From Paenibacillus phyllosphaerae (GTDB lineage Bacteria; Bacillota; Bacilli; Paenibacillales; Paenibacillaceae): DNA of 64,000 nucleotides. Made by a program: the position numbers and the translations under genes. Each line of letters starts with the position of its first letter. Position 1 is the first letter of the stretch. Shown here piece by piece: positions 57,901-64,000 of the stretch. The notes beneath the pieces were generated by a model. That model was not told the DNA's origin, made no database searches, and saw only the letters and a list, made by a program, of their open reading frames with translations. The DNA lies in assembly GCF_014192105.1 (NCBI RefSeq), contig NZ_JACHXK010000007.1, forward strand, positions 1-64,000. The letters run 5' to 3'.

Positions 57901-58539
57901 CCGGTCGTGCCGACGCTGGAGGGAATCGAACCCGTTACGATTCCAGGCCAAGTTAAGCCGGCAAGCCTGCAAGGGCCTGCGAAGGCAGCGCCAGGCGAGA
58001 CGTTCGGCGTCTCTTATGCGCTCCAGACGACTTCGGACGTCTATGCCCAGGACGTCACCGTTTCCTATGATCCGGAGCAACTGGAGTTCGTCTCCGCGGA
58101 ATCGGTGAACGATGATTGGGAGATTGCCGCTCAGTCGGCTGATACGCCAGGGAAGGTAAGGCTGATCGCGGCCAATGTTGGCGGCAGTACGACAACCGCG
58201 GGCAATCTGTTCAAGCTGACCTGGAAGGTGAAAGCGACGGAGGCTACTATCAGCACGTTGGTGCTCGCCAATGTCGTTCTTGCGGATAACCAAGGCGCAG
58301 AAACGGTCGTGCAAGGCAACAGCTACAGCGTGCAGATTACAGCGAATGAGCAGCCGACCGGCGATCTGAACGGCGATACGAGATACTCCGTCGGCGACTT
58401 GGCCATGGTCGCGTCTTATTATGGCAAGACCTCGGCCGATCCGCAGTGGAATGCGCTGTACGGCAAGGCGGATCAGAACGGCGATGGCAAGATCGACATC
58501 GTCGATATCGTGGCCGTGGCGAGATTGATTCTGCAGTAA
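51955..58539 (+). CDS. Giant secreted triple-GH43 protein with LamG, Ig, cohesin and dockerin modules
   Basis: About 2194 residues. Signal peptide to about 33 (cleavage near SVASA-DS). Modules in order: Ig-like (35-130), GH43 no. 1 (135-440; GVRDSFIVRAPEGDRFYLIA, VEGPASFKL), LamG-like (445-675), Ig-like (680-775), GH43 no. 2 (780-1085; GVRDPYLIRSPEGDKFYLIA, VEGPLIYK), LamG-like (1095-1300), BIG2-like (1300-1395), LamG-like (1400-1620), Ig-like linker, GH43 no. 3 (1700-2000; YADPNVAVFGNKFYLY, IIDPAVFTDEDG, YNEGSFVFKRDGKYYFMWS), cohesin (2000-2120) and dockerin (2135-2194; GDLNGDTRYSVGDL, ADQNGDGKIDIVDI). GH43 no. 3 shows the Asp/Asp/Glu triad; no. 1 has RDS where no. 2 has RDP. GH43 enzymes act on arabinan or xylan side chains. 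ATG at 51955 has a weak AGGCAGG site; 51922 is the alternative start. Confidence 0.87.
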   Translation: MKRSLMSILATSLLASSLSGAVGPPSVASADSVNPALLAAAAKLTIPNAEDVRGNITLPGQLDVDGQQVTITWDSSNETVITDTPTGASGQIPAGVVTRQSADQFIDLTATLALGGETVSKIIPLTVTKAAKQEAYAGYMYTYFRANLYGSGESQQIHLATSQDGLFWDEMNKNEPILTSTLGTKGVRDSFIVRAPEGDRFYLIATDLDANGGQWGDYATKGSKSIMVWESDDLLNWSDQRMIEIAPNNAGNMWAPETIYDKATGEYIVYFASNVGDGHRIYYVKTRDFWTFTEPAIYKDKTSSATYIDTNMIEHSGSYYRFTKNENDLTVLLEKSNAALGEFSLVRNKIANEGGVEGPASFKLNGQDKWVLLLDGYASTNSGVGFFPLIADSESDLAAGNFRRLAAGEFRMPTGAKHGGIIPVTKTEYDAIQAKWGQHLVKPVTPDTSETLVPDVQYKFDETVQGTTVLNSGKSGAASNGTLVNGAAYRTDAQKGNVLYLAGGNGNTNSPYLAFPKGYFDGKDNVTIFMDMKSEMDNQFFFTLGIGQDQVKYYFLRTRASQIYSALTIQTYSKEQSITSALSASLKNTWTNIAVVLERNADGIHSTMKVYKDGVLLSQLTNLVANLSTLGENLNAYLGKSFYAADPYFKGSFDNVRVYNRALTDAQVGQVYNQSSYEQPGDREVVDSVIGGLTIPNAGDVRGNVTLPAAAEGASITWSTNRPDVIQVNPVVVADYDDMPGGIVTRQNADVQLNLTATVTYGTATGTKVIPLTVKAKAAQEAYQNYLFTHFTGESATGEQIYLATSQDGLRWQDLNQGDPVLTSTLGEQGVRDPYLIRSPEGDKFYLIATDLRIASGKGWGAAQTAGSKSLIIWESDDLINWSAPRMAEVAVPTAGYAWAPEAIYDEKTGEYVVFWASSVQESGTFQPPNIYYSKTRDFYTFTEPKVYIDRPGTQGIIDTTMIESGGQFYRYSGDGQITIETSDQILGDWTTVGNLQPIGLTGSDVEGPLIYKFNDRNEWSLMVDQYATGRGYLPLIASDLASGSFTKLTTADYNLDANRKRHGSVLPITQREYDAIMAKWSVPELEEEPQQQPVLQYKFDETSTDGAIQDSSGNNRSGALSGNAKYVHDAEKNSNVLYLDGTSNTFASFPTGFFDRRNTVTISMDIKPETVSGNFFTFAIGKDNQKYMFLRTRDTEIRNAITQNSYSNEQEAKATTPSIKSKWMNVSIVLTPTSMTLYKDGVQFAKNENTSVTMTDLGSELIAYLGQSFYSGDLFFKGYFDNVKVYNRALSATEIASELNAVPVQGITLSPATEALAIGESQTLTATVTPSNATNKTVSFVSSSAAVNLSSPVFDASTGTTTVTATGVSGGEAVITAKTADGSLTATSTLAVSGEAASNLLLWYKFDETSGTTAADSSGYHFDGTYENTPAFSTGVNGGSFKMSGGSSSSNAPYVTIPNGILKDKSSITVATFVKWDGGTAFQWLYALGIDSNKYAFLTPSTGGSQLNAAITNVTSASTGQGYTAEQGFGRSTPLETGVWKHVAAVIDSDAKTAILYVDGIEAGRNENVTIKPADLYDATKNYSGYIGKSFYSPDPYFAGEVDDFRIYDEALSPAEILALSGNTAAIVNAEVGEQKTTPLIDGSNHRVTFLLQPGSDVTKLAPTFTLPEGASISPASGSVQDFTNPVTYTVTGADDKVQSWTVAARLLNTPILPGLYADPNVAVFGNKFYLYQTTDGFPGWSGTQFKVFSSDDLVHWKDHGLIFDVPNDTTWAEGKAWAPAIEQKNGKYYFYFSADSQIGVAVSDSPTGPFVDALGKPLVTTGQYGSGQIIDPAVFTDEDGQSYLYFGQGRAYVGKLNEDMISLSEVKDITPPGYNEGSFVFKRDGKYYFMWSENDTRDENYRVAYAIGDTPMGPFTKQTVVLQKDLSLGIRGTGHHSVVKVPGTDEYYIVYHRFAIPDGDGTHREVTIDRMEFNADGTIKPVVPTLEGIEPVTIPGQVKPASLQGPAKAAPGETFGVSYALQTTSDVYAQDVTVSYDPEQLEFVSAESVNDDWEIAAQSADTPGKVRLIAANVGGSTTTAGNLFKLTWKVKATEATISTLVLANVVLADNQGAETVVQGNSYSVQITANEQPTGDLNGDTRYSVGDLAMVASYYGKTSADPQWNALYGKADQNGDGKIDIVDIVAVARLILQ

Positions 58540-58571
58540 GCCAAGCGTGTATTTGAGCGAAGCGATCCTCA

Positions 58572-58619
58572 ATGCCGCAGTCCTAATCTCGCGATTGTGA
58601 ACGCATACCAATGAGCTAA
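58572..58619 (+). repeat. Hairpin plus ACCAATGAGCTA motif, copy 2
   Basis: ATGC..AATC-TCGC-GATT..GCAT followed by ACCAATGAGCTAAG, the partner of 11107-11150. The paired bases differ from copy 1 but remain complementary. Confidence 0.4.
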
Positions 58620-58621
58620 GG

Positions 58622-58650
58622 AGCTGTCCCTTCAATGAAGGGGCAGCTTT
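58622..58650 (+). terminator. Terminator after the GH43 gene
   Basis: AGCTGTCCCTT, a short loop, AAGGGGCAGCT and TTATTTT. Confidence 0.82.
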
Positions 58651-58716
58651 ATTTTCGTAACACATGCGCCCGGCCTACAATATGATGATGCTAGACGAAT
58701 ATGTAGAGGTGAACCT

Positions 58717-59157
58717 ATGGCAGTCGTAAAAGCTAGGAGCGGGGATATCGATATGCTGGCAAGGTTGCTGCGAGCCGAAGCTGTAGGCGAAGGCGAGAAG
58801 GGCATGCTTCTTGTCGGGAATGTCGGGATTAACCGCATACGAGCCAACTGTTCCGATTTCAAGGGACTTCGCTCCATTCCGGAAATGATCAACCAGCCGC
58901 ATGCGTTCGAAGCGCTGCAGCATGGGATGTATTACCAAGGGGCTAGAGATAGAGAACGCCGGCTTGCACAGCGGGTCGTAAATGGGGAACGGTATTGGCC
59001 GGGCAAATACTCCCTGTGGTATTTCCGTCCGGGAACGGCCGAGAACCCGCTGCCATGTCCTCAGGAATGGTATAACCAGCCGCACGTAGGGCGCTTCAAG
59101 CTGCACTGTTTCTATGAACCGACAGCAGAAGAATGCGCATCCGTATATAGGCTGTAG
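58717..59157 (+). CDS. cwlJ: Spore cortex-lytic cell wall hydrolase CwlJ
   Basis: 146 residues, close to the length of CwlJ. One Hydrolase_2 domain spans the whole protein: LLRAEAVGEGEKGMLLVGNV (with the catalytic Glu in RAEA), GINRIRANCSDFKGLRSI, FEALQHGMYYQGARDRERRL, WYFRPGTAENPLPCPQEWYN and the ending RFKLHCFYEPTAEECA. No signal peptide, as expected for CwlJ, which is placed in the spore coat rather than secreted. It degrades cortex peptidoglycan during germination. Its gerQ partner is not adjacent. Confidence 0.9.
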   Translation: MAVVKARSGDIDMLARLLRAEAVGEGEKGMLLVGNVGINRIRANCSDFKGLRSIPEMINQPHAFEALQHGMYYQGARDRERRLAQRVVNGERYWPGKYSLWYFRPGTAENPLPCPQEWYNQPHVGRFKLHCFYEPTAEECASVYRL

Positions 59158-59194
59158 TCATCGGCGAGGAACGTGAGCGGGTTGTTGGACAGCA

Positions 59195-59223
59195 AGAGCA
59201 GCAGGCCATCGGCCTGCTGCTCT
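59195..59223 (+). terminator. Terminator after cwlJ
   Basis: AGAGCAGCAGGCC/GGCCTGCTGCTCT, a perfect 13-bp stem with a 3-base loop, followed by CTT. Confidence 0.85.
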
Positions 59224-59250
59224 CTTCATGAGAAGGACGGATTAAGGCTT

Positions 59251-59510
59251 CGGCTTCCGATTCTCGGCCACAGCCGCGTGGGCGGGGCGGCGATCCTCTA
59301 CACATTGGAGTCCCGAGGTGAGGGGTAGCGGTATGGAACGGCGGCGGAGAGCCCAACCGGCCGCTCCAGCACCCGGACCGTCAGCTATCGCTGAAGGAGC
59401 AGGCGATTCTGGACGAACTGAACAATCACGCCGACTAATATCGTATCAGCCATCAATTCGGCAAGCTCTCCATTCCGGTGCTGTTCGTGCAGGGCGATCA
59501 GGACAACGAG
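59251..59510 (+). pseudogene. Decayed alpha/beta hydrolase
   Basis: Two fragments in different frames keep family features: 59251-59328 reads RLPILGHSRVGGAAILYTLE with the GHS nucleophile elbow, then a stop; 59391-59510 reads LKEQAILDELNNHAD, a stop, then KLSIPVLFVQGDQDNE, the strand and Asp region near the C-terminus of such enzymes. The reading frame is shifted between them and no start is visible. This accounts for most of the 550-base gap between cwlJ and spoVG. Confidence 0.6.
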
Positions 59511-59511
59511 C

Positions 59512-59563
59512 CAAGAAAGACATCTGCTTCCGTCAAGAATGACGGACTCGGATGTCTTTCTTG
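59512..59563. terminator. Two-part terminator hairpin
   Basis: An outer stem CAAGAAAGACATC/GATGTCTTTCTTG and inner TCCGTCA/TGACGGA form one long interrupted hairpin. Confidence 0.75.
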
Positions 59564-59704
59564 CGTTCTACTCAGTGCGACGATGACTGACGCTTCGGGC
59601 TGTTTGAATGCGGCTTAGAATTTTTTTCATTAAGTAGAGGAATTTCGATAGATTCATGGTAAGATATATAAATTAAATCCAATAGGAAAGGTTGGTATAA
59701 TGTT

Positions 59705-59992
59705 ATGCAAATCACGGATGTCAGGCTGCGCCGGGTCAACGGCGAAGGACGAATGAGAGCGATCGCTTCAATCACGATCGATGGTGAATTCGTGGTGCAC
59801 GAGCTCCGCGTCATCGAAGGCGACCAAGGATTCTTCATCGCGATGCCGAGCAAGAAAATGACGGATGGCCAATTCCGGGATATTGCGCATCCCATATCGC
59901 AATCCACCCGCTTGAAGATCGAAGCGGCGGTGCTGGCGGAATATGAGCGTGCCGGAATCGAAGAACGCGAGGAAGAGCACGGGATCGCTTAA
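59705..59992 (+). CDS. spoVG: Septation and sporulation regulator SpoVG
   Basis: 95 residues, full length for SpoVG, with the signatures [56 protein letters not shown]. SpoVG is a small nucleic-acid-binding protein affecting asymmetric septation and many other genes. Here it stands next to a terminator and unrelated genes. An upstream AAAGGTTG site and a likely promoter near 59650-59690 (TAAGATATATAAATT) are visible. A second chromosomal spoVG copy elsewhere is possible. Confidence 0.93.
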   Translation: MQITDVRLRRVNGEGRMRAIASITIDGEFVVHELRVIEGDQGFFIAMPSKKMTDGQFRDIAHPISQSTRLKIEAAVLAEYERAGIEEREEEHGIA

Positions 59993-60023
59993 TAACCAGC
60001 AAGAATTGGATAAATCTTTCTCT

Positions 60024-60058
60024 CACCCATAACCGTTGGTTATGGGTGCCTTGTTTTT
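60024..60058 (+). terminator. Terminator after spoVG
   Basis: CACCCATAACC/GGTTATGGGTG with a 3-base loop and a following T run. Confidence 0.88.
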
Positions 60059-60186
60059 GTTATCGGTGCGGACGAAAACGGCGACCAAGCGCCGGCGAAG
60101 AAAACTATGGAACACCGGCGATCTGTGTACTAGAATAAGTACAACAAAGCTAACTCTTCCTACTTCTGAGTGTCGACTAGAAAACT

Positions 60187-60219
60187 AGAGACATAGCAGT
60201 TCTATTCTGCTATGTCTCT
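60187..60219 (+). terminator. Terminator-like hairpin in the leader of the AraC gene
   Basis: AGAGACATAGCAG/CTGCTATGTCTCT, a perfect 13-bp stem with a 7-base loop followed by TTTG, 20 bases before the AraC start codon. No gene lies just upstream that needs a second terminator, so it may attenuate the AraC gene or insulate it. Confidence 0.6.
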
Positions 60220-60238
60220 TTGTCATGGGGTGAACGAT

Positions 60239-61108
60239 ATGAAGGATTACGGCCATGAATATGCGGACATCATCTTCTATACGCCGAATGAGCTGGAGAA
60301 ACTGGGCGGGCTCTGGCCGCTGCGAACGGGACATAACGTGGGCAAGCCCAATTACAGCGTAGGGCCGAGAGTGATCGAATGTTTCTCCTTTCATTTTGTG
60401 CTTAGCGGCGCCGTCACGTTGGCTACAGCGGGCGAGACCGTTACGCTGACGAAGGATAGCATGTTCTGTCTTTATCCCGACGTGAAGCATAGCTACTGGG
60501 TGAACGACTATGATTCGGAATCGCCATTACGCTTGCACTGGCTCGCTTTCACGGGGCCGCAGGCGGAACTGCTCGTCAGAAGGCTTGGCCTTACGGAGCA
60601 GCAACCGTATTTGCGCAACAAGCTGACCGCCGAGCTGTCCCAGCTGCTCAAGAGCTGCATGAACGTGATGGGGAATTGGCAGAAGGATGGGGATCTGCAG
60701 TTGCAAATGATGCTGTACCGAGTGTTCGAATTGTTGGCGCGCCCGATGGAAGCCGTGTCGGAAGAGAAGGACTGGCTCGATGCCTGCCTGCAGCATATGG
60801 CCACGCATTACGCGGAAGGGATTACCGTCGAGGATATTGCGCGGTTCACCGGCATGCACCGCTCTCACTTCTCTAGCAAATTCAAGCATCGCATGGGGAT
60901 GAGCCCGAGAGAATACTTAATCAAGCTAAGGATGGATCGAGCAGGAGAAATGCTGCAGAACCGGACGTTATCCGTCACGGAAATCTCGCTGTCGCTCGGA
61001 TACACGGACCTGTATACCTTCTCGAGGGCGTTCGGCACCTATCATGGCATGTCGCCTTCCAGCTATCGGAACCGCTTGCTCTCCGCTAACAAAATGCTAA
61101 ACGAATGA
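60239..61108 (+). CDS. AraC-family transcriptional regulator
   Basis: 289 residues with an N-terminal cupin-like sensor (VIECFSFHFVLSGAVTLATA, MFCLYPDVKHSYWV) and two C-terminal helix-turn-helix motifs (IARFTGMHRSHFSSKFKHRM, YTDLYTFSRAFGTYHGMSPSSYR). It directly precedes an ABC importer operon in the same direction, which it probably activates. The ATG at 60239 follows TGGGGTG; the frame is open to 60212 inside the leader hairpin. Confidence 0.88.
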   Translation: MKDYGHEYADIIFYTPNELEKLGGLWPLRTGHNVGKPNYSVGPRVIECFSFHFVLSGAVTLATAGETVTLTKDSMFCLYPDVKHSYWVNDYDSESPLRLHWLAFTGPQAELLVRRLGLTEQQPYLRNKLTAELSQLLKSCMNVMGNWQKDGDLQLQMMLYRVFELLARPMEAVSEEKDWLDACLQHMATHYAEGITVEDIARFTGMHRSHFSSKFKHRMGMSPREYLIKLRMDRAGEMLQNRTLSVTEISLSLGYTDLYTFSRAFGTYHGMSPSSYRNRLLSANKMLNE

Positions 61109-61215
61109 CAACGAAATGTTATTTCTAATTGGGTCTTGTTACATTATGCTAAATATAGCTGTAAAACCTACTATATTAATTAGAAAACTATGAATTCGAG
61201 GAGGCTGCAAGAATC

Positions 61216-62823
61216 ATGCGTCATAAACGGGGGAAATTGACAATTAGCACGATGATGGCCATCAGTCTGGCGATTGCAGGATGCAGCAATGCGGACGAAG
61301 GGACTAACGCCGCCGCGAATAATGAGGCTGCGTCAGAAGGAGAGAATGCCAAGGCAACGGTCAGCACAAGCGGTTTCCCGATCGTGCAAGAGCCGATCTC
61401 CTTCACGATGTTCGCCCGGATCGCGCCGGTGAATGGCCCATTCAAGGATATGCCGGTCTTCCAAGATTATGAGAAATTGAGCAACATCAAGGCCGAATTC
61501 ACCGAGGTGCCGACGGACGGCTTCCAGGAGAAGAAGAATCTGCTGTTCGCCTCCAATGAACTGCCGGATGTTCTCTTCCGCGCCGGCCTGACGCCACTGG
61601 AGACGATTCGTTACGGCACGGCCGGCCAGTTGCTGCCGCTGGAGAACCTGATCGGCGAATATGCGCCGAATTTCAAGCAGCTGATGGATGCATATCCGGA
61701 GATCCGCTCGGCCATCACGACGCCGGAAGGCCATATCTATGCGCTTCCTACGATCGTTACCCTAGGCGCTGCGCGGACCGATAAGAAGTGGATCAATCAA
61801 GCGTGGCTGAAGAAGCTGAATCTGCAGGAGCCGCAGACGACCGAGGATCTGTATAACGTGCTGGTCGCCTTCCGGGATAAGGATCCGAACGGCAACGGCA
61901 AGCCGGATGAAATTCCGATGACCGCCCGCGCGAGCAGCGGCCCGGGTCTGGGTCTGCCGGTGGTCAACATGATGAGCGGATCGTTCGGCTTGGATAATCA
62001 GCTCGGCTACAATATCAATCTGGCGGACGGCAAGGTCGAGATCTGGATGGGCAACGACCGCAACAAGGAGCTGCTGCAGTATCTGAACAAGCTCTATAGC
62101 GAGAAGCTGCTCGATCCTGAGGTTTTCTCGCAAAAAGAAGCCGAGTACCTCGCCAAGCAAGGGTCCGGCAATACGGGTTTCTTCTTCGATCAGACGAACA
62201 ATCCGTTCCTCCCGATCGCCGACCAATATACGGGGATCGCGCCGCTTGAAGGCCCGCACGGCGATCGTCTGCAAAGCCAAGGCGCGCCGGTGCCGCGGGA
62301 TTTCGGATCCTTCGCCATCGCCTCGGTCAATGAACATCCGGAGGCCGCGCTGCGTTGGGTGGACTATTTCTACGGCGAGGAAGGCTCGACCTTGCTCCGC
62401 TTCGGAAGAGAAGGCGAGCATTACGAGCTGAAGGACGGCATTCCTTACTATACGGAACAATTCCTGCAATCGGGCAATCAAGCCAAGATTACGCCGTATG
62501 CCGGAGGCGGAGCGCCTCACCTGATCAGCGATAAGGTCGCATCCTTCATTAACCCGCCGCAGGTTCAGGAAGCGCAGAAGAAGCTGGATCCGTATATGCC
62601 GGAGATTCGTTACGCCGCTCCGATGTTCGACGAAGAGACCGCGCGGAAGGTCGACGTGCTGCGCAACGATATCGATAAGTATTACGAAGAGCAAAGCACC
62701 AAATTCATTGCCGGAGCCATCGGCTTCGAGAAGTGGGATGAATTCCAGGCAACGCTGAAGAAGATGGGATTGGAAGATTTGCAGCAGATCTATCAAACCG
62801 CTTACGACGCGATGGAGAAATAA
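61216..62823 (+). CDS. LplA/YtcQ-type solute-binding lipoprotein
   Basis: 535 residues, typical of the longer YtcQ/LplA binding proteins of Paenibacillus. Lipobox AIAGC (Cys about 23), an acidic linker, then ISFTMFARIAPVNGPFKDMP, NLLFASNELPDVLFRAGL, INQAWLKKLNLQEPQTTEDL, RDKDPNGNGKPDEIPMTARA and ALRWVDYFYGEEGS. Ligands in this family include uronate- or xylan-derived oligosaccharides; this one is unknown. An AGGAGGCTG site precedes the ATG. It is followed by two permease genes. Confidence 0.9.
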   Translation: MRHKRGKLTISTMMAISLAIAGCSNADEGTNAAANNEAASEGENAKATVSTSGFPIVQEPISFTMFARIAPVNGPFKDMPVFQDYEKLSNIKAEFTEVPTDGFQEKKNLLFASNELPDVLFRAGLTPLETIRYGTAGQLLPLENLIGEYAPNFKQLMDAYPEIRSAITTPEGHIYALPTIVTLGAARTDKKWINQAWLKKLNLQEPQTTEDLYNVLVAFRDKDPNGNGKPDEIPMTARASSGPGLGLPVVNMMSGSFGLDNQLGYNINLADGKVEIWMGNDRNKELLQYLNKLYSEKLLDPEVFSQKEAEYLAKQGSGNTGFFFDQTNNPFLPIADQYTGIAPLEGPHGDRLQSQGAPVPRDFGSFAIASVNEHPEAALRWVDYFYGEEGSTLLRFGREGEHYELKDGIPYYTEQFLQSGNQAKITPYAGGGAPHLISDKVASFINPPQVQEAQKKLDPYMPEIRYAAPMFDEETARKVDVLRNDIDKYYEEQSTKFIAGAIGFEKWDEFQATLKKMGLEDLQQIYQTAYDAMEK

Positions 62824-62875
62824 GAATTGATGGCGTCATACTAATATTCCGATGGACGAGGGAAGGAGCAAGCTC

Positions 62876-63838
62876 ATGAAGACGGCGCAGGCCAATCCTA
62901 CACGAATCGCGGAGCGCAATAGCTCAAGACCCGGCATCCGGCTGCTGAAGCAAATGGCCAAACGTTACGATTTATATCTCATGCTCCTTCTGCCGGTCGT
63001 CTGGTATTTGATTTTTCACTACGGCCCGTTGTACGGACTGCAGATCGCATTCAAAAATTTCAATCCGGCGAAGGGGATCGTAGGCAGCAGTTGGGCGGGA
63101 TTCGAGCATTTCGAGCGATTCTTCAATTCGTATTACTTCGGCAGGCTCCTATGGAACACGATGTCCATCAATCTGTTCTCGCTGCTGATCGCATTCCCGA
63201 TCCCGATTCTTCTGGCCCTGATCATTAACGAAATTCCGAGCAAAGCCTTCGGCAAATGGCTGCAGAACATTACGTATCTGCCGCACTTTATATCGATCGT
63301 CGTCATCGTCGGCATGCTGAAGTTGTTCCTTTCGCCCAAAGGCGGTCCCATCAACGGCTTGATCGAGGCTTTCGGCGGCGAACCCATCCGGTTTCTGGAA
63401 GAGGCCGGATGGTTCAAGACGATCTTTATCGGGTCCAACATCTGGCAGAACATGGGCTGGCAGTCAATCATCTATATCGCTGCGCTGAGCGGCGTCAACC
63501 CGCAGCTGTACGAAGCGGCGAAGATGGACGGGGCTTCCCGGCTCCGGCGGATCTGGCACGTCTCGCTGCCCGGTATCGTCCCGGTCATCGTCATCCTGCT
63601 CATCCTCGATATCGGCCACTTCATGAATATCGGGTTCGAGAAGGTGCTGCTCATGCAAAATAATCTAAATCTCGAGTCGAGCGACGTGATCTCCACCTTC
63701 GTATATACGACAGGCATTCTCAAAGGGGAGTACAGCTATACGGCCGCGATCGGCTTGTTCAACTCAATCATTAATCTCGCGCTCTTGCTGCTAGTGAACC
63801 GCATTGCGCGCAAGACGTCGGAGACGAGCTTATGGTAA
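62876..63838 (+). CDS. LplB-type ABC transporter permease
   Basis: 320 residues: a short basic N-terminus (MAKRYDLYLMLLLPVVWYLI), about six membrane segments and the EAA loop EAAKMDGASRLRRIWHVSLP near 218-238. LplB-like permeases serve YtcQ/LplA binding proteins. The ATG at 62876 follows GGGAAGGAG; an ATG at 62852 in the same frame precedes that site and is less likely. Confidence 0.9.
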   Translation: MKTAQANPTRIAERNSSRPGIRLLKQMAKRYDLYLMLLLPVVWYLIFHYGPLYGLQIAFKNFNPAKGIVGSSWAGFEHFERFFNSYYFGRLLWNTMSINLFSLLIAFPIPILLALIINEIPSKAFGKWLQNITYLPHFISIVVIVGMLKLFLSPKGGPINGLIEAFGGEPIRFLEEAGWFKTIFIGSNIWQNMGWQSIIYIAALSGVNPQLYEAAKMDGASRLRRIWHVSLPGIVPVIVILLILDIGHFMNIGFEKVLLMQNNLNLESSDVISTFVYTTGILKGEYSYTAAIGLFNSIINLALLLLVNRIARKTSETSLW

Positions 63839-63851
63839 AGGAGGTGCGCAC

Positions 63852-64000
63852 ATGTTCAGACGAGCAGGAATAGACGGCGGAAAGGACGAACGGCTGTTCA
63901 ATGCGGCCGTGTACGCGGTTGCGGCGTTAATTATCGCGATCGTGCTGTATCCGCTGCTGTTCGTGGTCAGCGCTTCGATAAGCGATCCGGCGAAGGTGCT
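63852..64000 (+). CDS. YtcP/LplC-type ABC transporter permease, cut by the window end
   Basis: Only the first 49 residues are inside the window: MFRRAGIDGGKDERLFNAAV, then a membrane segment YAVAALIIAIVLYPLLFVVS and ASISDPAKV, the typical start of YtcP/LplC permeases. AAAGGAGGTG precedes the ATG, 13 bases after the previous stop. It should complete the channel of the importer beginning at 61216. Confidence 0.88.
   Translation, partial: MFRRAGIDGGKDERLFNAAVYAVAALIIAIVLYPLLFVVSASISDPAKV

Noticed and set aside
56818-58665. 615-residue minus-strand open frame over the GH43 module 3 and dockerin
   Set aside because: Shadow of the real gene: the plus strand shows catalytic motifs and Ca-binding repeats, the minus strand none.

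Overview
The window looks like chromosome from a spore-forming Paenibacillaceae (Paenibacillus or Cohnella type). Evidence: several YesM/YesN-type two-component pairs, many lipoprotein-binding-protein ABC sugar importers that lack their own ATPase gene, large multidomain secreted glycosidases, a CwlJ-type spore cortex hydrolase, SpoVG, and strong AGGAGG-type ribosome sites. Most genes are moderately GC-rich. The stretches around 32-33 kb and 43-50 kb are visibly AT-richer and carry small accessory genes. No rRNA, tRNA or CRISPR array was seen.

Layout. 1-95: right end of an IS200/IS605-type element, with the hairpin and TTCAA that end a TnpB-associated guide RNA scaffold. 173-4750: histidine kinase, response regulator and solute-binding protein in overlapping frames. 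4941-6925: two minus-strand accessory genes. 7116-7513: first copy of a large structured RNA-like repeat. 7640-10823: sugar ABC importer. 11208-15731: giant secreted GH3 protein ending in cohesin and dockerin modules. 15795-16129: second copy of the structured repeat. 16128-26675: L-fucose catabolic cluster, with two paralogous AraC regulators, a split UxaA-type dehydratase, SDR, FAH-family hydrolase, lactonase, aldo/keto reductase, zinc dehydrogenase and GH95 alpha-fucosidase. 28206-31827: OmpR-type two-component system and two PepSY proteins that share a promoter motif. 33083-42948: two-component pair, sugar ABC importer and LacZ-type beta-galactosidase. 43058-51592: small accessory genes (GNAT, DUF421, VOC, DUF1349, WYL regulator, DinB, EVE, nucleotidyltransferase, two copper-amine-oxidase-like stalk proteins). 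51955-58539: a protein of about 2190 residues with three GH43 modules and the same cohesin-dockerin ending. 58717-59992: cwlJ, a decayed alpha/beta hydrolase and spoVG. 60239-64000: AraC regulator with another ABC importer, cut by the window edge.

How it fits together. The window is mostly a plant or algal polysaccharide-use region. Secreted GH3 and GH43 proteins cut polymers; binding-protein importers sensed by YesM/YesN or AraC systems take up oligosaccharides; cytoplasmic GH95 and GH2 enzymes split them. L-fucose is then predicted to be oxidised without phosphorylation to pyruvate and lactate. CcpA/LacI-like palindromes sit before several of these units.

The observation most worth following is the two-copy structured repeat at 7116-7513 and 15795-16129. 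Several stems are kept although their sequences differ completely, which points to a large noncoding RNA rather than a protein or a simple repeat. I could not name its family from memory.
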